Assembly (NCBI GenBank): GCA_902793685.1 | Contig: CADBEN010000015.1 | Coordinates: forward strand, 1 to 52,280 | Source of the DNA: an uncultured Lachnospiraceae bacterium | GTDB lineage: Bacteria > Bacillota > Clostridia > Lachnospirales > Lachnospiraceae | Reading direction: 5' to 3' | DNA length: 52,280 bases | Shown here: positions 1 to 7,845 of the stretch, one piece after another | Layout of the letters: every line of letters starts with the position of its first letter | Numbering within the stretch: the first letter of the stretch is position 1 | Notes under the pieces: model-generated | Told to the model about the DNA's origin: nothing | Seen by the model: only the letters and a program-made list of their open reading frames with translations | Databases searched by the model: none | Made by a program: the position numbers and the translations under genes

Positions 1-113
1 GTTTCCGCGCTTCCTGAGTTACAGGCGTATCCGCCGTCATTCAGTCCGCCGCCTAAAGCGGCAATGGAAGCACGCGAATTTATTCGTGTGAGGCTTCACC
101 AGGAAGCGATGTG
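1..113. other. Left-edge non-coding stretch
   Basis: No coding region is visible. It holds a small inverted repeat near 70-95 (CACGCGAAT and ATTCGTGTG arms), just past the stop of the leftward ADP-ribosylglycohydrolase gene. No T-run follows it, so I do not call it a terminator. Confidence 0.3.
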
Positions 114-917
114 TTATGTCAGCGCAGTCTTCTGCGCGGTGAAGGCGTCCGCCACTGACCGCATGTCCTCCGGCAGCCGGTTCCTGGCTTCCTTCACAAT
201 CTCCTCCGGGATCCCGTAATACGCCTCCGCGATGGCCCCCGCGATGGCTGCCTGGGTGTCCGCATCGCCCCCGAGGGACACCGCGTTCCGGACGACGCTC
301 TCGTAGCTGTCTCCTTCAAAGAAACACCGGATGGCTTCCGGGACAGACTTCTGACAGCTCACCTCAAAGTGATAGTGGGGCCGGATCTCTGCAAGGCTTC
401 CGGAGAAGTCATACCCGTACTCGTCCTCGATGACCTTCCGGATCTCATCCTTCGTCTTTCCCTTCCGGGCCATATAGATTGCAGCCGCCGTCGCCTGGGC
501 TCCCTTCACACCTTCCGGATGGTCATGGGTGACGTCCGCCGTCGCCCGCGCCAGCTCCTTCACCTGGTCAGCATCGTCCGCGAGCCATCCCACGGAAGAG
601 ACCCGCATGGCGGAACCGTTTCCGAAACTGCCGTAAGGCTGCGGGTCCCGCTTGTCCAGCCAGTGGTAAAAGGTGCCGCCGAAGCCTGCGTCGTGGTACT
701 TTCTGCCCCATCTCTGCATGGACTTCACAACAGCTGCCCGGACCGCTGCCAGGTCGGAAAGATCCGCCGTCTCCATCAGTGCCTCTGCCACTGCGACAGT
801 CATCACCGTGTCGTCCGTAAAATGAGATCTTCTGCTGAACAGAGGAAACTCCGTGGTCTTGATGCTGTTGAATTCATACACCGATCCGATCATGTCTCCT
901 GCGATTGCTCCGTACAT
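114..917 (-). CDS. ADP-ribosylglycohydrolase family protein (DraG-like)
   Basis: Predicted to hydrolyse ADP-ribose from modified proteins or small molecules in the cytoplasm, using two Mg or Mn ions. At 267 aa it is the usual length of a single-domain DraG/ARH enzyme. The N-terminus has the family GAIAGDMIGS stretch. The two metal-binding acidic clusters are visible: FTDDT at about residues 33-37 and GGDADTQAA near residues 217-225. The ATG follows a GAGAGGTG site. It lies 124 bp downstream of a GNAT gene on the same strand, with a hairpin between them. The substrate cannot be told from sequence, and no partner ADP-ribosyltransferase is visible nearby. Confidence 0.9.
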   Translation of the reverse strand: MYGAIAGDMIGSVYEFNSIKTTEFPLFSRRSHFTDDTVMTVAVAEALMETADLSDLAAVRAAVVKSMQRWGRKYHDAGFGGTFYHWLDKRDPQPYGSFGNGSAMRVSSVGWLADDADQVKELARATADVTHDHPEGVKGAQATAAAIYMARKGKTKDEIRKVIEDEYGYDFSGSLAEIRPHYHFEVSCQKSVPEAIRCFFEGDSYESVVRNAVSLGGDADTQAAIAGAIAEAYYGIPEEIVKEARNRLPEDMRSVADAFTAQKTALT

Positions 918-945
918 CTCTGCACCTCTCTTTCTGAATGCTCTG

Positions 946-973
946 TCTCAGCGGGAGACCGCCACCGCTGAGA
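946..973. repeat. CTCAGCGG hairpin
   Basis: The arms TCTCAGCGG and CCGCTGAGA pair perfectly around a 10-nt loop. It lies in the 5' untranslated region of the ADP-ribosylglycohydrolase gene. It resembles the CTCAGTGGG hairpins at 21071, 22192 and 42422 and may be a diverged member of the same dispersed family. Confidence 0.5.
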
Positions 974-1041
974 TATCCTCTTTGTTGTACCAAGCATATC
1001 ACCGGGACCGGATCAAAGGGTCGCCCGGCAGGGGACTTCCA

Positions 1042-1563
1042 TCAGCCGATCCACTTTTCCAAAAGTACGAGATTCACGCCGGGGATCCCGTTGAACACCG
1101 TCGGAACGACGTCGATCTCCCGGTATCCGAGGCTTCTGTACATGGCCCGGGCCGGCAGGTTCCTCTCATTCGTGTCGATCCGCAGCTCCGTGCAGCCGGT
1201 TTCCGCGGCATAGGCTTCATAAAAACCGGCGAACTTTCTTCCGAGTCCTCTCCGTTTGGCGCGCGGAGAAATGACAAGGGTATGCAGGACGCAGACCTGG
1301 TCCTCCGGCACTTCGTGCTCCCAGGGCGCTCCCGCATAGACATCGACCTGGATGCGGTTGATGATCCCGGCCCCGAGGATCTCTCCGTCCTCTTCCAGGA
1401 CAAACAGATCCCCGCGACCAAGGGCTGCCTCCGCAGTCGCCCGGACCGGGTAGATGCCCCGGAGCCAGCCGATGGTGGTGGTCCCCTCTTCCTCTGCCTG
1501 ATGCAGTTCGTCGTAGATCTTCTCCACCGCGTCAATGTCCGATGCCGCTGCTTTTCTGATCAT
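1042..1563 (-). CDS. GNAT family N-acetyltransferase
   Basis: A 173-residue Gcn5-related acetyltransferase that would move the acetyl group of acetyl-CoA onto an amine. The acetyl-CoA pyrophosphate loop is visible as RAKRRGLGRKF (residues about 101-111), preceded by the beta-4 strand VLHTLVISP. The C-terminal strand-helix NERNLPARAMYRSLGY is typical of the fold. The ATG is preceded by a GGAGGG site. The gene diverges from the threonine-aldolase-like gene across a 224-bp region holding two palindromes. The acceptor is unknown. Confidence 0.88.
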   Translation of the reverse strand: MIRKAAASDIDAVEKIYDELHQAEEEGTTTIGWLRGIYPVRATAEAALGRGDLFVLEEDGEILGAGIINRIQVDVYAGAPWEHEVPEDQVCVLHTLVISPRAKRRGLGRKFAGFYEAYAAETGCTELRIDTNERNLPARAMYRSLGYREIDVVPTVFNGIPGVNLVLLEKWIG

Positions 1564-1624
1564 AATAAAACCCTCCGCTGGAATTCGCTGACCGCATGCA
1601 GGTACGGCGGTCCGGCTTTCTCAT

Positions 1625-1681
1625 ACCCTTTCGGGTGCAGTCTGCTCTTTTATATCATTTCCACACCCTTTAGGGTATAAT
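1625..1681 (+). promoter_or_regulatory. Paired ACCCTTT(A/C)GGGT palindromes over a -10 box
   Basis: ACCCTTTCGGGT (1625-1636) and ACCCTTTAGGGT (1665-1676) are 12-bp palindromes whose starts are exactly 40 bp apart, about four helical turns. The second abuts TATAAT (1676-1681), a good -10 box for the rightward threonine-aldolase gene. The -35 region is weak. The layout suggests a dimeric regulator binding two sites on one DNA face; its identity is unknown. Confidence 0.5.
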
Positions 1682-1787
1682 TTTTGGAGGATTTCTGCCA
1701 GTGATTTTCAGGCAGCCCCGGAGAAATACCGGGGATCTTACGAAATATTTCTTTTGACCAGTCACGACGTCAGGAAAGGACGCAAAA

Positions 1788-2828
1788 ATGAACCGCAAGA
1801 ACAGACTGTATTTTTCTTCAGACTACATGGCGGGCGCGCATCCGGCGATCCTTGCGCGCCTGACCGAGATGAACATGGTGCATTCCGCCGGCTACGGAAC
1901 GGACACCTTCTCCGAGGCGGCAAGGGCGAAGATCCGCGCCGCCTGCAATGCCCCGGAAGCGGACGTGTATTTCCTGGTGGGCGGCACCCAGACCAACGCC
2001 GTCATGATCGGCACGATGCTTCGCCCCTATCAGGGGGTGATCGCGGCAGAGAGCGGCCACGTCAGCGTGCACGAGGCCGGCGCCATAGAGTTCGGCGGCC
2101 ACAAGGTCCTGACGCTCCCGCAGAAGGACGGAAAGCTCACGGCTGCTGCCATCCGGAGCTGTCTTGACAGCTATTGGGCGGACGCAAACCACGAGCACAT
2201 GGTGATGCCCGGAATGGTCTATCTCTCCCAGCCCACGGAATTCGGCACCCTGTATTCCCTTGCGGAGCTCCGGGAGATCCGCGAAGTATGCCGTACCGGC
2301 GGAATTTCTCTGTACGTGGACGGTGCGAGACTGGCCTACGCCCTGGCCTGCCCGGAAAACGACGTGACGCTTCCGGACCTTGCCGCCCTCTGCGATGCCT
2401 TCTATATCGGCGGTACCAAGTGCGGGGCCCTCTTCGGGGAGGCTGTGGTCATCCCGAAGCATGACTTCATCCCCCACCTCTTCACCATGATCAAGCAGAA
2501 CGGAGCCCTGCTGGCCAAGGGCTTCGTTGCGGGCATCCAGTTTGAAACCCTCTTTACCGATGACCTGTACGGGAAGATCGGCAGGAACGCCATCGACGCT
2601 GCAGACCGGATCCGCAGGGCGCTGGCGGAGAAGGGCTATTCCTTTGCCTTCCCGTCCCCCACCAACCAGATATTCATCACCCTCACGAAAGAACGGGCCG
2701 CCGCGCTGTCTGAGGCGGTGGAGATGGGGTTCTGGGAAAACGTCGGCGACAGCCATGTGATCATGCGCATCGCCACCAGCTGGGCAACGCAGGCGGACGA
2801 TGTCGACCGGCTGATCGAAATGCTCTGA
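1788..2828 (+). CDS. Low-specificity threonine aldolase-like PLP enzyme (beta-eliminating lyase family)
   Basis: A 346-residue fold-type I PLP enzyme, expected to cleave L-threonine or allo-threonine to glycine and acetaldehyde. The PLP lysine is the K of GGTKCGALFGEA (about residue 212). The upstream VDGARLAYAL supplies the cofactor-binding Asp and substrate Arg, and VGGTQTNA is the phosphate-binding turn. The length matches bacterial LtaE. The ATG follows AGGAAAGGA. The leader carries two adjacent hairpins at about 1697-1733 (CTGCC/GGCAG and CCCCGG/CCGGGG). The gene stands alone and is followed by GC-rich hairpins. Other beta-eliminating lyases share the fold, so the exact substrate is inferred. 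Confidence 0.85.
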   Translation: MNRKNRLYFSSDYMAGAHPAILARLTEMNMVHSAGYGTDTFSEAARAKIRAACNAPEADVYFLVGGTQTNAVMIGTMLRPYQGVIAAESGHVSVHEAGAIEFGGHKVLTLPQKDGKLTAAAIRSCLDSYWADANHEHMVMPGMVYLSQPTEFGTLYSLAELREIREVCRTGGISLYVDGARLAYALACPENDVTLPDLAALCDAFYIGGTKCGALFGEAVVIPKHDFIPHLFTMIKQNGALLAKGFVAGIQFETLFTDDLYGKIGRNAIDAADRIRRALAEKGYSFAFPSPTNQIFITLTKERAAALSEAVEMGFWENVGDSHVIMRIATSWATQADDVDRLIEML

Positions 2829-2890
2829 GCTGTCGGGCCCCTTCGCGGCCCCGCGCTGTCGTTCAGCACCTCAGACTCGGGCCGCTTCGC
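2829..2890. other. GC-rich hairpins after the aldolase gene
   Basis: Two similar GGGCC-CTTCGC-type inverted repeats (about 2836-2852 and 2879-2894) follow the aldolase stop codon. They may slow or stop transcription, but no U-tract follows either, so this is a weak call. Confidence 0.3.
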
Positions 2891-2900
2891 GACCCTTACT

Positions 2901-2940
2901 TTACATAGTTTTTACATAGCGCTCCTCATTCCTTTTACAG
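2901..2940 (+). promoter_or_regulatory. Pho-box-like direct repeats before the phosphate transporter
   Basis: TTACAT occurs at 2901-2906 and 2912-2917, exactly 11 bp apart, and TTACAG lies at 2935-2940, about two further turns away. PhoB/PhoP regulators bind such tandem repeats with 11-bp periodicity. The repeats precede a Na/Pi cotransporter that is followed by a PhoB/PhoR-type pair. A possible -10, TACGAT, is at 2949-2954, with no consensus -35, as expected for an activated promoter. Confidence 0.6.
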
Positions 2941-2991
2941 GGCTGTGCTACGATACCAACAGTCTTTGAAGAATGAATAAGGAGCTTTTTT

Positions 2992-4626
2992 ATGACTGTA
3001 TTCGAATTTTTTACGCTGCTTGGCGGTGTAGGCCTGTTTCTGTACGGAATGAGTATGATGTCCTCCGGTCTCAAGCTGGCCGCCGGCAATAAGCTTCGCT
3101 CCATTCTGGAGCGCGCCACCGCGAACCGCTTTGTCGCGGTGATCGTCGGGGTCCTGGTGACCCTTCTGGTCCAGAGTTCCTCCGCCACGGACATGATGGT
3201 CATCAGCTTTGTCAACTCCGGTCTGATGACGCTGTCCCAGGCCATCGGCGTGGTCATGGGCGCCAACATCGGTACCACCGTCACCGCCCAGATCACAGCT
3301 TTCAACCTGGGCGCCTACGCCCCCCTGATCCTCTTCACCGGCGCGGTGATCCAGCTGTTTGTAAAAAACAGCACCGTCAAACACATCGGGACCGTCATCC
3401 TCGGCTTCGGAATGCTGTTCTTCGGGATCTCGGTCATCAAGTCCGCCATCGTCCCGCTCTCTCAGAGCAAGGCATTCATCTCTTTCCTGTCGACTCTGGA
3501 GAATCCTGCCGCGGCGGTTCTCTTCGGTGTGCTTTTTACCGCGCTGCTGCAGAGTTCCTCTTCCTCCGTCGTCATTTTTCAGACCTTTGCAGTCCAGGGG
3601 CTTATCAGCTATCATATGACTGTATATCTGGTGATCGGCGCCGCCATCGGCTCCGTCACCCCGAACCTTCTGGCGTCTCTGACCACCAACCGGAACGGCA
3701 AGCGGAGCGCCGTGCTGAACCTTCTGTTCAACCTGATCCGCGCCGCCCTGATGCTGGTCCTGATCCATGTCTTCCCGGGCTTCACGGAGATGATCTGCAA
3801 CCTCACGCCGGGCGACATCGGCCACCAGGTGGCAAACACCCACACGATCTTCGCGATCCTGTCGGTGATCCTGGAATTCCCCTTTGCGGAAGCCATCGTG
3901 GCCATGTCCCGGAAGGTGATCCCGGTGCTTCCGGAGGAGAACCGCGCAGTGGAAGACCGGAAGCTCCGCTATCTCGTGGAGACCGGCGATCTGCCTTCCT
4001 CCGTGGCGATCCAGCAGGCAAAGCTGGAGCTGATCCGCATGGGAAAGATTGCCCGGGACAGCCTGGCGGACGCGGTCCGCTGCTTCTTCGAGCTGGATGA
4101 TCGTCTCGCGGAGGAGGTCCTGGAGCGGGAAGACACCGTGGACATCCTGACGGAAAAGATCCAGGACCGGCTGATCTCCTTCCGTTCCATGGATTATTCC
4201 CGAAGCGAAGTCAACCGCCTGTCCCAGCTCATGCTGGTATCCTCTGACATGGAGCGGATCTCCGACTATGCGGAGAACATCGCGGAATATGAGGCCGCCT
4301 ACAAGGAGCGGAAGGCTTCCATGTCCGACACCGCCCGGGAAGAGCTGAAGACCCTGGCCGAAGCGTCGCTCCGTTCCATCGACTTCGCCCTCCGGATCTT
4401 CTCGGACGAAAACTACCGGGATCTTCCGGAAGCGGACCGGCTGGAACAGGCCGTGGACGATCTGCAGACCAGCTGTGAGAACGCCCACATCGAACGCCTT
4501 ATGGAGGAACGCTGCGATCCTGTGGCCGGCGTCCTTTTCACCGACATGATCAACGACCTGGAGCGCTGCTCCGACCATGCCATCAACATTGCCTACGCCC
4601 TCTCCGGTCAGAACGAGCCCGACTGA
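2992..4626 (+). CDS. Na+/phosphate cotransporter with PhoU-like tail
   Basis: A 544-residue NptA/YjbB-type protein that would import inorganic phosphate with sodium. The N-terminal half (about residues 1-300) has two related membrane repeats, each with the signature glutamine-serine cluster: QSSSATDMM near residues 61-69 and QSSSSSVVI near 187-195. GANIGTTVTAQ follows the first. The C-terminal part (about 350-540) is a cytosolic helical PhoU-like domain with acidic repeats. The ATG follows AAGGAG. The Pho-box-like repeats upstream and the phosphate two-component genes downstream argue for induction on phosphate starvation. Confidence 0.93.
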   Translation: MTVFEFFTLLGGVGLFLYGMSMMSSGLKLAAGNKLRSILERATANRFVAVIVGVLVTLLVQSSSATDMMVISFVNSGLMTLSQAIGVVMGANIGTTVTAQITAFNLGAYAPLILFTGAVIQLFVKNSTVKHIGTVILGFGMLFFGISVIKSAIVPLSQSKAFISFLSTLENPAAAVLFGVLFTALLQSSSSSVVIFQTFAVQGLISYHMTVYLVIGAAIGSVTPNLLASLTTNRNGKRSAVLNLLFNLIRAALMLVLIHVFPGFTEMICNLTPGDIGHQVANTHTIFAILSVILEFPFAEAIVAMSRKVIPVLPEENRAVEDRKLRYLVETGDLPSSVAIQQAKLELIRMGKIARDSLADAVRCFFELDDRLAEEVLEREDTVDILTEKIQDRLISFRSMDYSRSEVNRLSQLMLVSSDMERISDYAENIAEYEAAYKERKASMSDTAREELKTLAEASLRSIDFALRIFSDENYRDLPEADRLEQAVDDLQTSCENAHIERLMEERCDPVAGVLFTDMINDLERCSDHAINIAYALSGQNEPD

Positions 4627-4721
4627 ACCCCCGCTGACTTATGTTCCCGCCGGAATGCAGCGGCTGAACCTCCGCCGGCCCGGTAACGGCCGGATCACGG
4701 CGGCCGGAAGAAAGGAGTCCC

Positions 4722-5390
4722 ATGGCACTCATCTACATCGTCGAAGACGACCCCGGCATCCGGGAGATCGAGACCATCGCCCTGAAAAACAGCAATTATA
4801 CCGTGGCGGCCTTCGACCGGGCCTCTGCATTTTTCTCCCGCATGGAAGACATCCTTCCGGACCTGGTGCTTCTGGACCTCATGCTTCCGGATCAGGACGG
4901 CTTCGCGATCATACGGCAGATCCGGAAAACTCCGCTGACCGCGAAGATCCCCGTGATCATGGTGACTGCCCGGACCACGGAGATGGACCTGGTGAAGGGG
5001 CTGGACAGCGGCGCGGACGATTATATCCGGAAGCCTTTTTCCGTCATGGAGCTCCTCTCCCGGATCCGGGCCCTCTTAAGGCGCACCGCGGAGAACACGC
5101 CGAAGCTTCTGGAGATCGGTGAGATCCGGATGGACCAGGAGCGTCACACCGTGTTCGCCGGAGAGACGCCGGTGGAGCTTACCTATAAGGAATATGAACT
5201 GCTTCGTCTCCTGATGGTCAATTCCCCCGCTGTCCTGTCCCGCGAAGCCATCATGCAGAGCGTCTGGGACACGGACTATGAAGGAGAGACCCGCACCGTG
5301 GACATGCACATCAAGACGCTGCGGCAGAAGCTCGGCCCCAGCGGAGGCCGGATCGGCACCGTGAGAAATGTAGGATACGTACTGGCATGA
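4722..5390 (+). CDS. PhoB/OmpR-family response regulator
   Basis: A 222-residue two-domain regulator. The receiver domain has the acidic pocket E8-D9-D10, phosphoacceptor D52 (in LLDLMLPD) and K104 of the KPF motif. The winged-helix DNA-binding domain covers about residues 125-222 and ends in the usual TVRNVGYVL. The ATG is preceded by AAAGGAG. Its stop overlaps the start of the kinase gene by 4 bp, so the two are translationally coupled. Following a phosphate transporter with 11-bp repeats upstream, it is best read as a PhoB/PhoP-type phosphate regulator. Confidence 0.93.
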   Translation: MALIYIVEDDPGIREIETIALKNSNYTVAAFDRASAFFSRMEDILPDLVLLDLMLPDQDGFAIIRQIRKTPLTAKIPVIMVTARTTEMDLVKGLDSGADDYIRKPFSVMELLSRIRALLRRTAENTPKLLEIGEIRMDQERHTVFAGETPVELTYKEYELLRLLMVNSPAVLSREAIMQSVWDTDYEGETRTVDMHIKTLRQKLGPSGGRIGTVRNVGYVLA

Positions 5391-6736
5391 AACAGAAGAT
5401 CAACCGCGGGCTCACCCTGATCACCCTGATCGCGGTCCTCTCCGCCACCATCGGCATTACCCTGGTGTACTACAGCCTGTTCCAGACCCGGGTCAAGCAG
5501 GACCTGGCCCTTTATACACGACTTCTGGCTGACACCGGCGTCTTCCAGTCCGCCCATGCCGGCGCGGGGGATGGCAGCTCCTACACGGAAAACACCGCGC
5601 TGGAGGAGCTGAAGCGCGACAATCCCAGAATCACCTGGATCTCCTCGGACGGCACCGTCCTCTATGACAACGGGGCCGATGTTTCCGGCCTCCCGAATCA
5701 TCTGGACCGCCCGGAGATCCGCGACGCCATCCTGCACGGATCCGGCGAGAGCGTGCGCCGCTCCGACACCTTCAATCTCAATACCTTCTACTGCGCGCTG
5801 CTCCTGGAGGACGGGACCATTCTCAGGACCTCCACCGAAGCCAGCTCCATCACCAGTGTTTTTGTCCGCGCCCTGCCGGTCATCGCCGGCATCAGCGCGG
5901 TCTTTCTGGTGGTCTGCGTCCTTCTCGGCAATCTTCTGACCACCCAGCTCCTGAAGCCCCTGAACGTGATGGCGGAAAACCTGGACGGCCCCATTGAGTC
6001 CCTGGTCTACCCGGAGCTGCAGCCCTTTGCCGACAAGATCCGTGCCCAGCATGAAAACATCCTGGAATCGGCTTCGCTCCGTCAGGACTTCACTGCCAAT
6101 GTCTCCCACGAACTGAAGACGCCCCTGACTGCCATCTCCGGCTATGCGGAGCTCATCGAGACCGGTCTCGCCGGCGGGGACCAGGTGACCCATATGGCGG
6201 AACAGATCCGCCACAACGCGGACCGTCTCCTGTCCCTGATCAACGACATCATCCGCCTGTCCGAGCTGGATCACCAGGAGATCCCCAGGAAGTTCAGAAA
6301 CATCGACCTCCACTCTCTGGCGGAGGAATGCTGCGGGAATCTTTCCGTCAGCGCGGAAAAACGGCATCTGACCCTCTCCTGCGAGGGCAGCTCCGCCATC
6401 GTGACTGCGGACCGCGACCTTCTGAAGGAGCTCATCGAAAACCTGATCCAGAACGCCATCCAGTACAACCGCGAAAACGGAACCATCCTGGTCCGGACCG
6501 GACAGAAACACGGCCGCCCCTTCCTCTCCGTGCAGGACAGCGGCATCGGCATCCCGAAGGAGGATCAGGAGCGGATCTTCGAGCGCTTTTACAGGGTCGA
6601 CAAAAGCCGGTCCCGGGAAACCGGAGGGACCGGCCTTGGCCTTGCGATCGTAAAACATATTGCGGAGATCCACGAGGCGAAGATCTCTGTGGACAGCGAC
6701 CTCGGAAAGGGGACCTGCATCACTGTACAGTTCTGA
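5387..6736 (+). CDS. PhoR-type sensor histidine kinase
   Basis: A 449-residue membrane kinase, partner of the regulator just upstream (ATGA overlap). Membrane helix 1 is at about residues 9-32, an extracytoplasmic domain at 33-158, and helix 2 at 159-184. The dimerisation/phosphoacceptor helix has SHELKTPLTAI with H241. The ATP-binding domain shows the N box (NAIQYN), G1 box (DSGIGIPKED), F box (FERFYRVDKSRS) and G2 box (GGTGLGLAIVKHI). No clear HAMP or PAS domain is visible between helix 2 and the histidine. Phosphate sensing is inferred from gene order. Confidence 0.92.
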   Translation: MKQKINRGLTLITLIAVLSATIGITLVYYSLFQTRVKQDLALYTRLLADTGVFQSAHAGAGDGSSYTENTALEELKRDNPRITWISSDGTVLYDNGADVSGLPNHLDRPEIRDAILHGSGESVRRSDTFNLNTFYCALLLEDGTILRTSTEASSITSVFVRALPVIAGISAVFLVVCVLLGNLLTTQLLKPLNVMAENLDGPIESLVYPELQPFADKIRAQHENILESASLRQDFTANVSHELKTPLTAISGYAELIETGLAGGDQVTHMAEQIRHNADRLLSLINDIIRLSELDHQEIPRKFRNIDLHSLAEECCGNLSVSAEKRHLTLSCEGSSAIVTADRDLLKELIENLIQNAIQYNRENGTILVRTGQKHGRPFLSVQDSGIGIPKEDQERIFERFYRVDKSRSRETGGTGLGLAIVKHIAEIHEAKISVDSDLGKGTCITVQF

Positions 6737-6751
6737 GATTCAGGCCTCCCG

Positions 6752-6779
6752 GGGAACGGTCTTTCCCGTTCGCTTCTCA
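6752..6779. repeat. Direct repeat flanking mnmA, copy 1
   Basis: A 28-bp sequence that matches 7858-7885 at 26 of 28 positions. This copy spans the mnmA stop codon and the convergent 40-bp gap to the PhoR-type gene. The other copy is the coding 3' end of nifU. The repeats therefore bracket mnmA in direct orientation, 1106 bp apart. Confidence 0.7.
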
Positions 6780-7844
6780 GCGCTTCGGGAGAATGATCCC
6801 GCCTCCGATCACACAATCCTCTTCATCGTAAAACACGGCGGACTGGCCGGGAGCAGCTGCTCTCACCGGTCCGCCGAATGTTATTTTTGCCCTTTCTGCG
6901 TCCAGCATTTCGAGACATGCCGCCTGGGCGCCGTGGTGATAACGCACTTTCACCGCACAGGGTATCTTTTCTCCCGCCTTTGGCGTGGGAATGCTCAGGA
7001 AATTCAGGCTGCCGCAGCAGAGTTCCTTACTGTACAGGGATGCTTCGTCTCCTACCACGATCTCATTCCGGTCCGCGCGGATCTCCCGGATATATGCGGG
7101 GTATCCCAGCGGAAGCCCGAGCCCTTTTCGCTGCCCTACAGTATAGTGGATAATCCCCCGGTGCTTTCCGAGGATGTTCCCTTCCCCGTCGACGAAAAAA
7201 CCTTCGCCGGGGACTTTCTCCCCTGCCTGCTTCTCAATATACTCTGCGTAATTTCCGTCCGGAACAAAACAGAGCTCCTGCGAATCCGGCTTTGCCGCCG
7301 ACGGAAGCCCCGCCTGCGCCGCGATCTCCCGCACCTGGTCCTTCGTAAGATCACCCAGCGGCATCACCGTTGCCGCCAGCTGCTCCTGGCTCAGACGGTA
7401 CAGCATGTAAGTCTGATCCTTTTCCGCGTGCCGGGCCTTCTTCACGGTGTATCTTCCATTCGGCTTCCGCACAATGGAAGCGTAGTGGCCCGTCGCCACA
7501 TAATCCGCCTTCATGACCTTCGCGGCATAGAGGAGTTTTTCCCACTTGATCTCCCGGTTGCAGAAAACACAGGGATTCGGAGTGATCCCGCCGAGATAGT
7601 CCCGGACGAAAGGATCGATGACGGATCTCTGAAACTCGGAAATGCAGTTCAGCGCGTAATAGGGTATATGCAGCTTCCAGGCAGTCTTTCTCGCGTCATC
7701 GATCTCGCAGCAGCGGCTTTCTTTTCCATCTTCCGACACCCATGTCCGCAGGGTGACTCCGGACACCTCGTGCCCCGCCTGCTGAAGCAGATACGCCGCG
7801 ACGGCGCTGTCCACCCCTCCGGACATTCCTACCAATACTTTCAG
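6777..7844 (-). CDS. mnmA: tRNA-specific 2-thiouridylase MnmA
   Basis: Thiolates U34 of the Lys, Glu and Gln tRNAs, taking sulfur relayed from a cysteine desulfurase such as NifS upstream. The PP-loop ATP site is GMSGGVDSAVAA at the N-terminus. The two catalytic cysteines are the first Cys of NPCVFCN and the Cys of SQELCFVPDG. The family start lies at a CTG (7842-7844): initiating there gives about 355 aa beginning KVLVGM, with AAGGCGG six bases upstream, two bases after the nifU stop. An in-frame ATG at 7886 would add 14 arginine-rich residues and overlap nifU by 41 bp; a TTG at 7835 is the third option. Confidence 0.9.
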   Translation of the reverse strand: MKVLVGMSGGVDSAVAAYLLQQAGHEVSGVTLRTWVSEDGKESRCCEIDDARKTAWKLHIPYYALNCISEFQRSVIDPFVRDYLGGITPNPCVFCNREIKWEKLLYAAKVMKADYVATGHYASIVRKPNGRYTVKKARHAEKDQTYMLYRLSQEQLAATVMPLGDLTKDQVREIAAQAGLPSAAKPDSQELCFVPDGNYAEYIEKQAGEKVPGEGFFVDGEGNILGKHRGIIHYTVGQRKGLGLPLGYPAYIREIRADRNEIVVGDEASLYSKELCCGSLNFLSIPTPKAGEKIPCAVKVRYHHGAQAACLEMLDAERAKITFGGPVRAAAPGQSAVFYDEEDCVIGGGIILPKR

Positions 7845-7845
7845 C

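Noticed and set aside
1690-1787. Glycine riboswitch before the threonine-aldolase-like gene
   Set aside because: The tandem GGAGAG and related conserved loops are not present; only simple hairpins are seen.
2935-4578. Long open frame antisense to the Na/Pi cotransporter gene
   Set aside because: Its His/Asp/Gly/Gln-rich composition is that of an antisense shadow of a GC-rich gene, and the sense strand encodes a clear transporter.
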